Assembly (NCBI GenBank): GCA_019137195.1
Contig: JAGVSR010000024.1
Location: forward strand, 1 to 64,000
DNA: 64,000 nt
Reading direction: 5' to 3'
DNA from: Alphaproteobacteria bacterium
Lineage (GTDB): Bacteria; Pseudomonadota; Alphaproteobacteria; Rhizobiales; Hyphomicrobiaceae
Below the pieces are notes generated by a model, which made no database searches, was not told the origin of the DNA, and was given only the letters and a program-made list of their open reading frames with translations. Shown in pieces: positions 43,807 to 52,215 of the stretch (position 1 is the stretch's first letter; each line of letters begins with the position of its first letter). The position numbers were made by a program, and so were the translations under genes.

Positions 43807-44631
43807 ATGACCTGGAGTGGCCACGCCGCGCTCGCCGATGCCCTGCTGCCGGCGCTCCTCGAGGCCGGGCGCATCGAGCTCGCCTATTACAACGGAACCG
43901 TCGAGGTCGAGGAGAAGAGCGATTCGTCGCCCGTCACCGCCGCCGACCGCGAGGCCGAGGCGGTTCTGATCCGCGCGCTGGCCGGTGCGGCGCCCGGCAT
44001 CCCCGTCGTCGCCGAGGAGAGTGCGGCGGCAGGCTCGATTCCAGAGGTTGGCGACATCTTCTTCCTGGTCGATCCACTCGACGGCACCCGCGAGTTCGTG
44101 AAGAAGCGCGACGAGTTCACGATCAACGTCGGCCTCGTCGTGGCCGGCCGCCCCGCGTTCGGCGCCGTTTACGCACCGGTCCTGGGCGAGCTTTACGTCA
44201 CCCTCGGGCCAAGCGAGGCCGTGGTCGCGAACATCATGCCGGACAGCACGGCCCGCTCGCTTGCCGAGCTGCAGCTGCGACGCATCTTTACCCGCGAGCC
44301 CGATCCCGCGGCACTTGTTGCCCTCGGCAGCCGCTCGCATCGGTCGCCCGCGACCGAGGACTTTCTCTCCCGCTATGCCATCACGGAGATGAAGGCCGCC
44401 GGCTCGTCGATCAAGTTCTGCCTCATCGCCCGCGGCGAGGCCGACCTCTATCCGCGCATCGGCGAGACCTCGGAATGGGATACCGCCGCAGCCGAGGCCG
44501 TGCTCGCGGCCGCCGGCGGCTGCGTCACGACCCTCGACGGCCGGCCGCTTGTCTACGGCAAGGCCGACCGGCGCTTTCTCAACCCCCATTTCGTCGCGTG
44601 GGCCAAGCGTCCCATCCAGGCTCGTGCCTGA
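43807..44631 (+). CDS. cysQ: 3'(2'),5'-bisphosphate nucleotidase
   Basis: 274 residues from the ATG at 43807. Inositol monophosphatase-fold, Mg-dependent enzyme that removes the 3'-phosphate of PAP/PAPS in sulfate assimilation. Metal motifs: VAEESAA, DPLDGTREFVKKRDEFTINV and the C-terminal SEWDTAAAEAVLAAAGG, with SSIKFCLIARGEADLYPR matching CysQ over SuhB. A longer frame from 43711 has no supporting start. Confidence 0.92.
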   Translation: MTWSGHAALADALLPALLEAGRIELAYYNGTVEVEEKSDSSPVTAADREAEAVLIRALAGAAPGIPVVAEESAAAGSIPEVGDIFFLVDPLDGTREFVKKRDEFTINVGLVVAGRPAFGAVYAPVLGELYVTLGPSEAVVANIMPDSTARSLAELQLRRIFTREPDPAALVALGSRSHRSPATEDFLSRYAITEMKAAGSSIKFCLIARGEADLYPRIGETSEWDTAAAEAVLAAAGGCVTTLDGRPLVYGKADRRFLNPHFVAWAKRPIQARA

Positions 44632-44771
44632 GTCGCCGCCACCCGCGGTCCAGGAGAGCACCAGAGCACGATGGCGCCGATGCGATGGGCGGAGCGCCGG
44701 TCTTGGTGTGGGGTGGAGATACAAGTTTTGCGGTGTTCGCCTTGCCTGCTTCGGCAACACGCCGGCCATAC

Positions 44772-44804
44772 TTTGGTAACACTTCCAACCGATGGTTACC
44801 GAAA
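44772..44804. promoter_or_regulatory. Imperfect inverted repeat upstream of eipA
   Basis: TTTGGTAAC (44772-44780) and GTTACCGAAA (44795-44804) are complementary apart from one extra base, with 14 bases between. It ends 66 bases before the eipA start and may be an operator or a leader hairpin; I do not recognise the regulator. Confidence 0.3.
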
Positions 44805-44870
44805 GGTTCGCGCCCGCTTCGCGTCCTCGTTGTGAAGGGCTGAGGCGCGGACAGGGACATGACCTGAGCC

Positions 44871-45818
44871 ATGACATTGCGCGACCTCCGCGGCGTTACC
44901 TTCACGCTCGCCGCCGTGATTGTGCCGGCCGTAATGGCTACCGCCAGCCGCGCCGCGGACCGTCTGCCGTGGCAGAACGCGCAGGCCGCCAACGACGCCT
45001 ATCACCCCCCGTCCGACTCCTACTCGTCTCCATCGGCAGGCGGCTATTCGGCCCCCGGCTCCGGCACCTATTCCGGCGGAGCTTATTCGCCTTCGGGGAG
45101 CGGCGACGCCGGCTCCTACGGCGGCAGTGATGCCTACAACCCGAGCGGCGCCCGCCCCAACGACGCCTATAGCCCCAATGGGCAAGGCAATGCCTACACA
45201 CCGCCGGCCAACGGGGGATACTCGGGCTACGACAGCGCCGGCGTGCCCCCGTCCGACCCGGGGTACGGCCAGCCTTACACGGCGGACCCGGTATCGCCGC
45301 CAGCGGTCTCGGCCGAGGAGGCAGGGCCCTCGACCGGCACGTTCAATCAGAACGAGATCATCGGGGCCGGCCACCAGTTCTTCGGCTCCATCAGCCAGAG
45401 CCTCGCCAAGGCCGTCGAGTACGCGTTCCAGAGCCAAGGCCGCCCGAACGGCTACATCCTGGGTGAGGATGCCGGCGGCGCGCTGGTGCTGGGCCTGCGC
45501 TACGGCGAGGGCACGCTCTATACGAAGAACGCCGGCAACCACAAGGTATTCTGGCAGGGCCCGTCGCTCGGCTACGACGCCGGTGCCGAGGGCTCGAAGA
45601 CCATGGTGCTCGTCTACAACCTGTCCGATCCGTCCGACATCTACAACCGATTCGGCGGCATCCAGGGTGCAGCCTACGTCGTCGGCGGCGTCAGCGTACA
45701 GTTCCAGAAATACAACGACGTCACGCTAGGTGTGATCCGCTCCGGCGTCGGGCTTCGATTGGGTGCCAATGTGGGTTATCTGAAGTACACGCGCGAGCCG
45801 ACCTGGAACCCGCTCTGA
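44871..45818 (+). CDS. eipA: Envelope integrity protein A (DUF1134)
   Basis: 315 residues: signal peptide (ends ATASRAADR), a 120-residue low-complexity region rich in Tyr, Gly, Ser and Pro (DAYHPPSDSYSSP, GGYSAPGSGTYSGGAYS, YNPSGARPNDAYSPNG), then the DUF1134 domain (about 150-315) with AVEYAFQSQGRPNGYILGED and GVGLRLGANVGYLKYTREP. The Brucella homologue is a periplasmic barrel protein needed for envelope integrity under stress and is under cell-cycle control. The Tyr/Gly-rich linker is longer than in the homologues I recall. Confidence 0.9.
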   Translation: MTLRDLRGVTFTLAAVIVPAVMATASRAADRLPWQNAQAANDAYHPPSDSYSSPSAGGYSAPGSGTYSGGAYSPSGSGDAGSYGGSDAYNPSGARPNDAYSPNGQGNAYTPPANGGYSGYDSAGVPPSDPGYGQPYTADPVSPPAVSAEEAGPSTGTFNQNEIIGAGHQFFGSISQSLAKAVEYAFQSQGRPNGYILGEDAGGALVLGLRYGEGTLYTKNAGNHKVFWQGPSLGYDAGAEGSKTMVLVYNLSDPSDIYNRFGGIQGAAYVVGGVSVQFQKYNDVTLGVIRSGVGLRLGANVGYLKYTREPTWNPL

Positions 45819-45972
45819 GACCGAGGGACAGGCCCGGCCGCCGCGCGCTTCAGCATGGCGGATTCGGCTCAACCGGTGTAGGACATCTCCGAGCGCGCGG
45901 TCTCCGGCAAGGGGTAGGAGCCGGCCGTCGCTGAAGCCGGGTTAGCGCTGGGGATTGGACGGGGATGAGCCG

Positions 45973-47619
45973 GTGATCACCATACAAGCGGCGATGCTGA
46001 TCATGCTCGGGATTCTCCTGGCATGCCTCGCCGCGCTCCTCATTCTTCCATACTACGGCCGCCGCGCCGCGCGCCTCGCCCGCGAGGAGATGCGCCGTTC
46101 CATGCCGCTGACGGCCGAGGAGATCCGCGCCGACAAGGATCGGCTCCGGGCCGAGCACGCCATCGCCACCCACAAGCTCGAGATGAAGCTCGAGGAGGCC
46201 GAGCTTTCCGCCGCCCATCAGCGCATCGAGCTCAACATGCGCGACGCCGCCATCAGCGCCCTCGAGAGTGCGGTCGCCGACTTGAAGACGGAGATCGAGG
46301 AGAACGAGAATGCGCGGCGCGTGCTCGAGCAGACGATCACCGACCGCCTGCCGCGAGTCGAGCAGCGCTTCACCGATGCCAAGCGTCTCCTGCTTCAGCG
46401 CGATTCCGAGATCGCGGCGCTGACCGAGAGCGCGGCCCGGCAGGCCCGGGCGCTCGAGGAGGCGGCTCAGATCAACGCCCAGCAGCGCGACGAGATGCAC
46501 CGGCTGTCCGCTACCCTCGCTGCACGCGCGGCCCGCAATCGCGAGATCCTCGCTCCCGACGCGCGCCTCGACGAGGAGGTGGCGCTCCGCGCCGAGCTCG
46601 AGGCGCTCCGCATGAAGGCCCGCGACCAGGCGGCGCTGATCGCCCGCTTGCAGCAGATGCAGGCACAGTCCGGCGGACGTTCGCTCGATGTCGCCTCGGC
46701 GGTGGGCAATGGCGCCGACGACGCCGAGGCCGCGCGCCTGAAGAACGATCTGGCCGAGGCCGAGATCGCGTTGAAGGCAGCCCGGCCGTCGAACCACGCT
46801 GCCGTCGTCAACGCCGCGCTCGAGGCCGAGCTCAGGATTTTGAAGTCCGAGCGCCAGGACAAGGACACGGAGATCGCGCGCATCAAAGCGGCGCTGCAGG
46901 CCTACGAGGCCGAGGACGCCGACAGCGCCGCCATCAAGGAAAGCAAGCTTGCCTTGAAGGCGCGGCTCAGTGCGTTGCAGGCTCAGTCGGAGCAGCAGCA
47001 GGCGACGATCCTGTCGCAGCGTGCCGAGATTGCCGCCGCCAACGAGAAGCTCGCCCGCCAGGCTGCCCACTTCATGGACGAGATGCGCCGGCTCGGAGCC
47101 GGCACGCTGCCCGCCTCCGGCGCTCCGCGCCGCGACGTGGCGGCCGTCGAGGGGCGCCGCCGGTCGCTGGCCGAGCGCATCGCCCAGCCGCGGACCCAGC
47201 CCACGGGCCCGACGGGGGCCAAGAACGGGGGCGAGGCAGGCCGCAAGGAGCATGATCCGGAGCGTGTCAGCGGCTTCCTGCGAGCACTCGAGCAGCAGAC
47301 GTCGGCCGAGACTGTCCGTTCCGATGCCGCGAACGCCATGGCCGCAGCTCCTTCCGGGTCGGCCGCTGCAGCACCATTCGCCGCCGAGCCCGAGATTCAC
47401 ACGGCAGCGGCCGAGCTTTCGGTCGGCCACGCAAGCCCCGCCGGTCCGGCGCCGGGCGTCGCGGCGGAACCGGCGTCGGCTGGCCCGGCGTCCGAAGCAG
47501 TGGCTTCCCCTCCCGCGCCGGCCGCAGCGGAGGATGAGGCGTCCACACCCGCCAAGCGCCGCCGTCCCGGTCTCCTCGAGCGCCTGACCGGCGTCGACAA
47601 GGCTGCCGCAGGCAGCTGA
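45973..47619 (+). CDS. Membrane-anchored coiled-coil protein of unknown function
   Basis: About 548 residues from a GTG at 45973 (GGGGA seven bases upstream; TTG at 45955 is the alternative). One N-terminal helix (MLIMLGILLACLAALLILPYY), then long coiled coil from about 40 to 360 (for example AEHAIATHKLEMKLEEAELS, ARQARALEEAAQINAQQRD), then an Ala/Pro/Gly-rich unstructured tail ending KRRRPGLLERLTGVDK. The layout is like cytoplasmic coiled-coil scaffolds anchored in the inner membrane. No catalytic domain; function unknown. Confidence 0.75.
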   Translation: MITIQAAMLIMLGILLACLAALLILPYYGRRAARLAREEMRRSMPLTAEEIRADKDRLRAEHAIATHKLEMKLEEAELSAAHQRIELNMRDAAISALESAVADLKTEIEENENARRVLEQTITDRLPRVEQRFTDAKRLLLQRDSEIAALTESAARQARALEEAAQINAQQRDEMHRLSATLAARAARNREILAPDARLDEEVALRAELEALRMKARDQAALIARLQQMQAQSGGRSLDVASAVGNGADDAEAARLKNDLAEAEIALKAARPSNHAAVVNAALEAELRILKSERQDKDTEIARIKAALQAYEAEDADSAAIKESKLALKARLSALQAQSEQQQATILSQRAEIAAANEKLARQAAHFMDEMRRLGAGTLPASGAPRRDVAAVEGRRRSLAERIAQPRTQPTGPTGAKNGGEAGRKEHDPERVSGFLRALEQQTSAETVRSDAANAMAAAPSGSAAAAPFAAEPEIHTAAAELSVGHASPAGPAPGVAAEPASAGPASEAVASPPAPAAAEDEASTPAKRRRPGLLERLTGVDKAAAGS

Positions 47620-47770
47620 GCGGCAACGCTCGCGATGAGCCAAGGATTGCTGCAGGTGGCGTGCGCCGCATCCCGCTATCGACGCACGATCCCGATTGAG
47701 GGACGCCACCAAGCCCCCATTGCGGGCCCGCCGGCCGAAGGTCAGGCGAGCCGTAAGACCGGCAACGAAA

Positions 47771-47801
47771 CCGGCGCGGCCTCGTCAAGAGACCGCGCCG
47801 G
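47771..47801 (-). terminator. Terminator of the GNAT gene
   Basis: On the minus strand a 13-base stem (CCGGCGCGGTCTC with GAGGCCGCGCCGG, one mismatch) and a five-base loop, followed by TTTCGTT, about 30 bases after the GNAT stop codon. Confidence 0.7.
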
Positions 47802-47830
47802 CGATTTGGCCCCGCAACGCGTGGCTTGGA

Positions 47831-48343
47831 TCAGAGGCTCGTTTCGAGCACGACCAGCATCGGGTCGCCGTCGACAGCGCGGGCCTTGAAGCCCATCGAG
47901 CGCTCGACCTCGATGGTCGAGCGGTTCTCGCGACTCTCGATCGACTGCAGGCGCTTGAAGCCGTGCAGCTTTGCGTACTGGGTCACGTGCTCGAGCACGG
48001 CGTGCTCGATGTCGCGGCCCTTGAACTCGGCGTCGATGGCAATCGCCACCTCGGCGGTCTCCATGGCCTTATCGGCGGCGAGCATGACGCTGGCGATGAT
48101 GCGGTCGGTGCCCGGCACGATGGCCAGGAAGTCCTCGGTGCGCACGTGGTCGACGTGGGTCATGGCCTCGATCTCGGCCTCGGGAACCTTCTGCACCGAG
48201 CGCAGGAAGCGGAAGCGCAGATCCTCTTTGGTCACGTGCTCGAAGAAGCTGGCGAGCGCGGCCTCGTCACCCGGATGCGCCGGGCGCACCTGGAGCTTGT
48301 ATCCGGTCGAGGTCGTGAGATCGACAACAGGCTCGGTGCTCAT
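47831..48343 (-). CDS. GNAT family N-acetyltransferase
   Basis: 170 residues from the ATG at 48343 (AGGA ten bases upstream). N-terminal VRPAHPGDEAALASFFEHV and central IAIDAEFKGRDIEHAVLEHV correspond to GNAT motifs, but the acetyl-CoA loop (usually QxxGxG/A) is degenerate here (EFKGRDIEHA). It resembles the GNAT module of protein acyltransferases such as Pat, without the larger ADP-forming acyl-CoA synthetase part. Acceptor unknown; closed by its own terminator. Confidence 0.8.
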   Translation of the reverse strand: MSTEPVVDLTTSTGYKLQVRPAHPGDEAALASFFEHVTKEDLRFRFLRSVQKVPEAEIEAMTHVDHVRTEDFLAIVPGTDRIIASVMLAADKAMETAEVAIAIDAEFKGRDIEHAVLEHVTQYAKLHGFKRLQSIESRENRSTIEVERSMGFKARAVDGDPMLVVLETSL

Positions 48344-48628
48344 GATGGGTATCCTCGTCGTAATTGAGCTTGGCGGCGCACCGGACCGGAGTGTCCCGTC
48401 GCCGATGTGTATCCTCTTAAACCCATGATCAGTCGTTAGAAATTGCTGATGCTGCATAGCAGCAATCGCTCTTGTGCAGCGCGGCCGTGTCGCGGATTTC
48501 ATTTGATCGGGCGCAAGGCCTGCCTTTGGATTCGGCAGTCGTTGCAGGGAGGTTACCGTGCGCCGTCAAATGGTGACGCCGGGGCACGTCGAGTACCCCG
48601 GCACGACGACCTCGAGCGATGGATTTGC

Positions 48629-49468
48629 CTACCGTTCGACGAAGGCTTTCTCGATCACGTACTCGCCTGGTACGCCGGAAGAGCCCTCGATAAAGCCGCG
48701 CTCGGCGAGGATCTTGGTCACGTCGCGCAGCATACCCGGGCTGCCGCACAGCATCACGCGGTCGCCCTCGCGATTGAGCGGCTCGAGCCCGATGTCGTGG
48801 AACATCTTGCCTGAGGTGATCAGGTCAGGGATGCGCCCCTGGTGGTAGAAGGGCTCGCGGGTGACGGTGGCGTAGTAGAGCAGGCGGTCGCCGACGATCT
48901 CCGCGAGGAGCTCGTGCTCGCGCACGCCCGTCACGGTCCTCGTCGCGAACTCGAGCTCGGCGATGTGCCGGCAGCCCTCGACAGCCATCACGGTTTCGAA
49001 ACGGTCATATGTCTCGGGATCGCGGATGATGCTGGCGAACGGCGCAAAGCCTGTGCCCGTCGCGAGCAGGATGAGTCGCTTGCCGGGCATGAGGTTGTCG
49101 GCAAGCAGCGTGCCGGTAGGTTTCGTGCCGACGAGCAGCTCGTCGCCGACCTTGATATCCTTGAGCCGCGAGGTCAGCGGACCGTTCGGCACCTTGATCG
49201 AGAAGAATTCCAGGTGCTCGTCGTAAAAGGCGCTCGTCACGCTGTAGGCTCTGAGCAGCGGCTTGCCGTCGACCTCGAGGCCGATCATGACGAACTCGCC
49301 GGAGCGAAAACGAAACGACGCGGGCCGCGTGGTCTTGAAGCTGAACAGCTTGTCCGTGTAGTGCGTCACCTCGATCACGCGCTCGCGATAGAATCCGCCG
49401 CCGCGCTTGGGCGCGGGATCGGCAGGAGCGGTCGTCACTGGGGTGGGAGCTTGGTCGAGCACGGCCAT
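48629..49468 (-). CDS. fpr: Ferredoxin/flavodoxin-NADP+ reductase
   Basis: 279 residues, bacterial subclass I FNR. FAD motif LLRAYSVTSAFYDEHLEFFS (RxYS), phosphate-loop GPLTSRLKDIKVGD, NADP motif ATGTGFAPFASIIRDP, and C-terminal GEYVIEKAFVER. Transfers electrons from NADPH to ferredoxin or flavodoxin; often part of oxidative-stress defence. A 24-residue Ala/Pro-rich N-terminal leader precedes the domain. Single gene. Confidence 0.95.
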   Translation of the reverse strand: MAVLDQAPTPVTTAPADPAPKRGGGFYRERVIEVTHYTDKLFSFKTTRPASFRFRSGEFVMIGLEVDGKPLLRAYSVTSAFYDEHLEFFSIKVPNGPLTSRLKDIKVGDELLVGTKPTGTLLADNLMPGKRLILLATGTGFAPFASIIRDPETYDRFETVMAVEGCRHIAELEFATRTVTGVREHELLAEIVGDRLLYYATVTREPFYHQGRIPDLITSGKMFHDIGLEPLNREGDRVMLCGSPGMLRDVTKILAERGFIEGSSGVPGEYVIEKAFVER

Positions 49469-49691
49469 GAGCCTTTCTCGCTTGGTTTGCGGCTAGGCGC
49501 TGGTTTGCAGCCTTTGCGCCGAGGACCCTTGTCGAAAGTCAATTCTTTCGCGCGACCTTGCGATGCATCGTGTTCAGACGGAGGTAAGTGACAAAGTCAC
49601 CCGATGGCCGGAAGCAGAGCCGCGGCACAGGGTCCCCCACCCGCGGCGGCTGGCCTTGGCTCAAGCACCGAAACGCAGATCGGTGAGGTGT

Positions 49692-50267
49692 TTACTCGCT
49701 GATGCCCGCGAGCTTCGCGGCCGGGGTGTTGTCGTCCCGGTCCCACAGCGCCGCCTTGACCGAGGGCGGGATGAGAACCCGGTCGATCAGATGGATGATA
49801 CCGTCGGTCGCACGGATGTCCGCCTCGACGAGTCGCGCCCCCTCGATCGAGACGCCATTGCGGATCGAGACGAGAACACCGTCGGCATCCACGGTGGGAA
49901 TGGTGAATTCGGGTGCCCTCGCGGCTTTGAGCCGGTCGAAGGAGTACGCACCGACAACCGCATGGTGCATGAGTAGCGCCGTCAGGTGCTCGCGGTTCTC
50001 TGGCGCGAGCAGACGTTTGCGGAAGCCGGCCGGAAGGGCACGGAACGCCTCGTCCGTCGGCGCCAGCAGCGTCAGCTCGCCGATGTCGATGCCTCCGCCG
50101 TCGAGGCCGGCCAGCCTTGTCGCGGCCGCCATTTCGGTAAGCACGCCCGTTTGCTCGGCCATGCCCTTGAGATTGAGGAGACGCCGGCAGTTTCCGCTCT
50201 GTGGCTCGGCGCGAGCGGCGCCGGCTACAACGAAAAGTACGAGTGCTGCAGTTAAGACTCGGCGCAT
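49692..50267 (-). CDS. Secreted fasciclin (FAS1) domain protein
   Basis: 191 residues from the ATG at 50267: signal peptide (LTAALVLFVVAGAARAEP) and one FAS1 domain. H1 motif LTLLAPTDEAFRALP and H2 region ATDGIIHLIDRVLIPP are clear, with the conserved HH in LLMHHAVVGAYS. FAS1 proteins mediate adhesion or bind small ligands at the cell surface. Divergent from the redoxin gene. Confidence 0.88.
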   Translation of the reverse strand: MRRVLTAALVLFVVAGAARAEPQSGNCRRLLNLKGMAEQTGVLTEMAAATRLAGLDGGGIDIGELTLLAPTDEAFRALPAGFRKRLLAPENREHLTALLMHHAVVGAYSFDRLKAARAPEFTIPTVDADGVLVSIRNGVSIEGARLVEADIRATDGIIHLIDRVLIPPSVKAALWDRDDNTPAAKLAGISE

Positions 50268-50585
50268 GGTCCCCCCCACCGTCGGCCGCAAGAACACCGT
50301 CCAATGCCGGATGCGAGCAGCACCGGCCGTCGCGCAGCTCCGGATTTGGGCCAGAGACTCGGACAGCGCGACAATACGAAGCGTCTCAAGATTTGCGGTG
50401 CCTTTCAACCGTCAATCGTGAGACCGCGGGCCTTCGCTGCACAAAAATGTCGTCTCTCTACAGAAGGCCTCGATGCGATCTCCGGCGGGGTGCTCCTGGC
50501 CCTGACAGCGCCGTCGGCTTCGGATATAACCCTGCCCATCGTCGCGCCCAGGAGCACGGCTCCCTCCGGAAAGGAACCCGACCCC
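50268..50585. other. 318-base divergent intergenic region
   Basis: Separates the FAS1 and redoxin genes and must hold both promoters. GGAAAGGAA at 50569-50577 is the redoxin ribosome site. I see no operator or RNA gene; the frame running through it into the redoxin is not protein-like. Confidence 0.35.
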
Positions 50586-51308
50586 ATGCTCAATCCCGAA
50601 ACCCCGCCCGAGCTCGAGACGGCCCGCTGGTTCAACACCGACAATCCCCTCACGCTGGCCGGCCTCAAGGGCAAGGTGGTCGTGCTCACGGCCTTCCAGC
50701 TTCATTGCAACGGCTCGCGGAACCACGGCCTTCCCCAGGCAGAGCGCATTGCCGCCAACTTCTCGGACGACGAGGTGGCTGTCATCGGTATCGCGACACC
50801 CTTCGAGCAGCACGGCAAGCAGACGGGCGACGCCGTGTCGAAGTTCATCGAGGAGCAGAACCTCGGCATTCCGATCGCGCTCGACGCACCGAACGGCTCC
50901 GACCTGCCCAAGACGTTCGAGGCCTACGAGCTCCAGGGCACACCCGCGATACTCGTCTTCGATCGCCAGGGGCGGCTGCGCCGTCACTACCTCGGTCAGG
51001 TCGACGACCTCCGCCTCGGCGCCGAGATCATGGCCCTCGTCATCGAGACCCGCGACGCGCCGCGCGAGCAGTCGATCGCCCTCGAGCGCCGGCTCGCCGC
51101 CGCGCTCGTCGATCCGAACGCGCATCACCACCACGAGGGTGGCGGCTGCTGCGGCGGCCACGGCCACCACCACGGTCATGATCACGACCACGACCACGAG
51201 GGCGGCTGCTGCGGCGGCGGCCACAGCCACCAGCACGGCCACGATCACGACCATGCGCCGAAGAAAGAAGGCTGCGACGGTAAAGGCGGCTGCGGGTGCG
51301 GGCATTGA
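50586..51308 (+). CDS. Thioredoxin-fold redoxin with His/Cys-rich metal-binding tail
   Basis: 240 residues. The thioredoxin/AhpC-like domain (about 20-160) includes KGKVVVLTAFQLHCNGSRNH, GLPQAERIAANFSDDEVAVI and TPAILVFDRQGRLRRHYLG. At the active site only the first Cys of the expected CPGC is kept (CNGS), so it cannot use the normal CxxC mechanism. The last 60 residues are almost only His, Asp, Gly, Cys and Glu (blocks HHHHEGGGCCGGHGHHHG and GHDHDHDHEGGCCGGGHSHQ, then GCDGKGGCGCGH), a likely Ni/Zn/Cu/Co-binding tail. Cytoplasmic. Its end overlaps the glutamine amidotransferase start by 13 bases. Confidence 0.85.
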   Translation: MLNPETPPELETARWFNTDNPLTLAGLKGKVVVLTAFQLHCNGSRNHGLPQAERIAANFSDDEVAVIGIATPFEQHGKQTGDAVSKFIEEQNLGIPIALDAPNGSDLPKTFEAYELQGTPAILVFDRQGRLRRHYLGQVDDLRLGAEIMALVIETRDAPREQSIALERRLAAALVDPNAHHHHEGGGCCGGHGHHHGHDHDHDHEGGCCGGGHSHQHGHDHDHAPKKEGCDGKGGCGCGH

Positions 51309-52045
51309 GGTCTGGCCCGGCGGCGGGCCCATCGGCGAGGCGAGCCGACGTCGTTCGCCACACCGGCGTCGATGATCTCGGCTCGTTCCGCGACGTGCTT
51401 CTCGCCCGCGGCTACGAGCTGAGGCTCCTCGAGCCGTTCGAGGACGACCTCTCGCGCGAGGATGCAGGCGCGGCCGACGTGGTGGTCGTCCTCGGTGGCG
51501 CCATCAGCGTCAACCACGAACACGACTACCCGTTTCTCAAAGACGAGATTGCCTTCGTCGAGCGGCGCTTGAAGTCCGGCAAGCCCATCGTCGGTGCGTG
51601 TCTCGGCGGCCAGCTCATCGCCAAAGCGGCGGGTGCGCGCGTGTACGAGAACCATGCCCTCGAGGTCGGCTACCTGCCGGTGACGCTGACGCCCGAAGGA
51701 GAGGAGTCGTGCCTCGCCGAGCTGGCCGGGAACGACTACCGCATCATGCATTGGCACGGCGATGCCTTCGACCTGCCGAGGGGCGCGACGCGCCTCGCCT
51801 ACTCGGAGCTGACCGAGAATCAGGCCTTCAGCATGGGGCCGAACGTGCTCGGTCTGCAGTTCCATATGGAGGCCTGCCCGCGCACCGTCGGCGGCTGGCT
51901 CGTCTGCTACATCGGCGACATCGCCCGCTCGGGGCTCTCCGTACACGAGATCCGCGAGGCGGTGCGCCGTCACGGACGCGCCGCCTCCGACGGCGGCGCC
52001 CGCGTCCTCGACCGCTGGCTCGCCGCCGTGGAGAAGACCTGCTGA
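51296..52045 (+). CDS. Class I glutamine amidotransferase-like protein
   Basis: About 249 residues from a GTG at 51296 (TTG at 51305 possible; both overlap the redoxin 3' end). Triad positions: Cys in IVGACLGGQLIAKAAGA and His/Glu in GLQFHMEACP. The fold matches GMP-synthase-type amidotransferases often called glutamine amidotransferase, which liberate ammonia from glutamine or hydrolyse gamma-glutamyl bonds. No synthetase partner is adjacent. Translation is probably coupled to the redoxin gene. Confidence 0.85.
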   Translation: MRALRSGPAAGPSARRADVVRHTGVDDLGSFRDVLLARGYELRLLEPFEDDLSREDAGAADVVVVLGGAISVNHEHDYPFLKDEIAFVERRLKSGKPIVGACLGGQLIAKAAGARVYENHALEVGYLPVTLTPEGEESCLAELAGNDYRIMHWHGDAFDLPRGATRLAYSELTENQAFSMGPNVLGLQFHMEACPRTVGGWLVCYIGDIARSGLSVHEIREAVRRHGRAASDGGARVLDRWLAAVEKTC

Positions 52046-52215
52046 GCGGAAACCTGCGGACCCGCTCGCTCCGGCCGCTACAGCGGCTCGTCGTTCGCCA
52101 CCGCGGTCACGCTTCGGCGCATCGGTGCGTGGACCGCATGCATTCCGCTATTGGGAAGTGCCCGGCGCACTCCGGTCGACTGGCAGGGCGCGGCGCGGCC
52201 GTCCGGCACCTCGGC

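Noticed and set aside
45850-47712. 620-codon minus frame opposite the coiled-coil gene
   Set aside because: Leu/Gly/Arg-rich mirror of a Glu/Ala/Arg coiled coil; no domain.
51121-51300. CAC/CAT/GAC repeat tract as a tandem DNA repeat or CRISPR
   Set aside because: It is simply the coding sequence of the His/Asp/Gly/Cys-rich redoxin tail; no regular repeat-spacer pattern.
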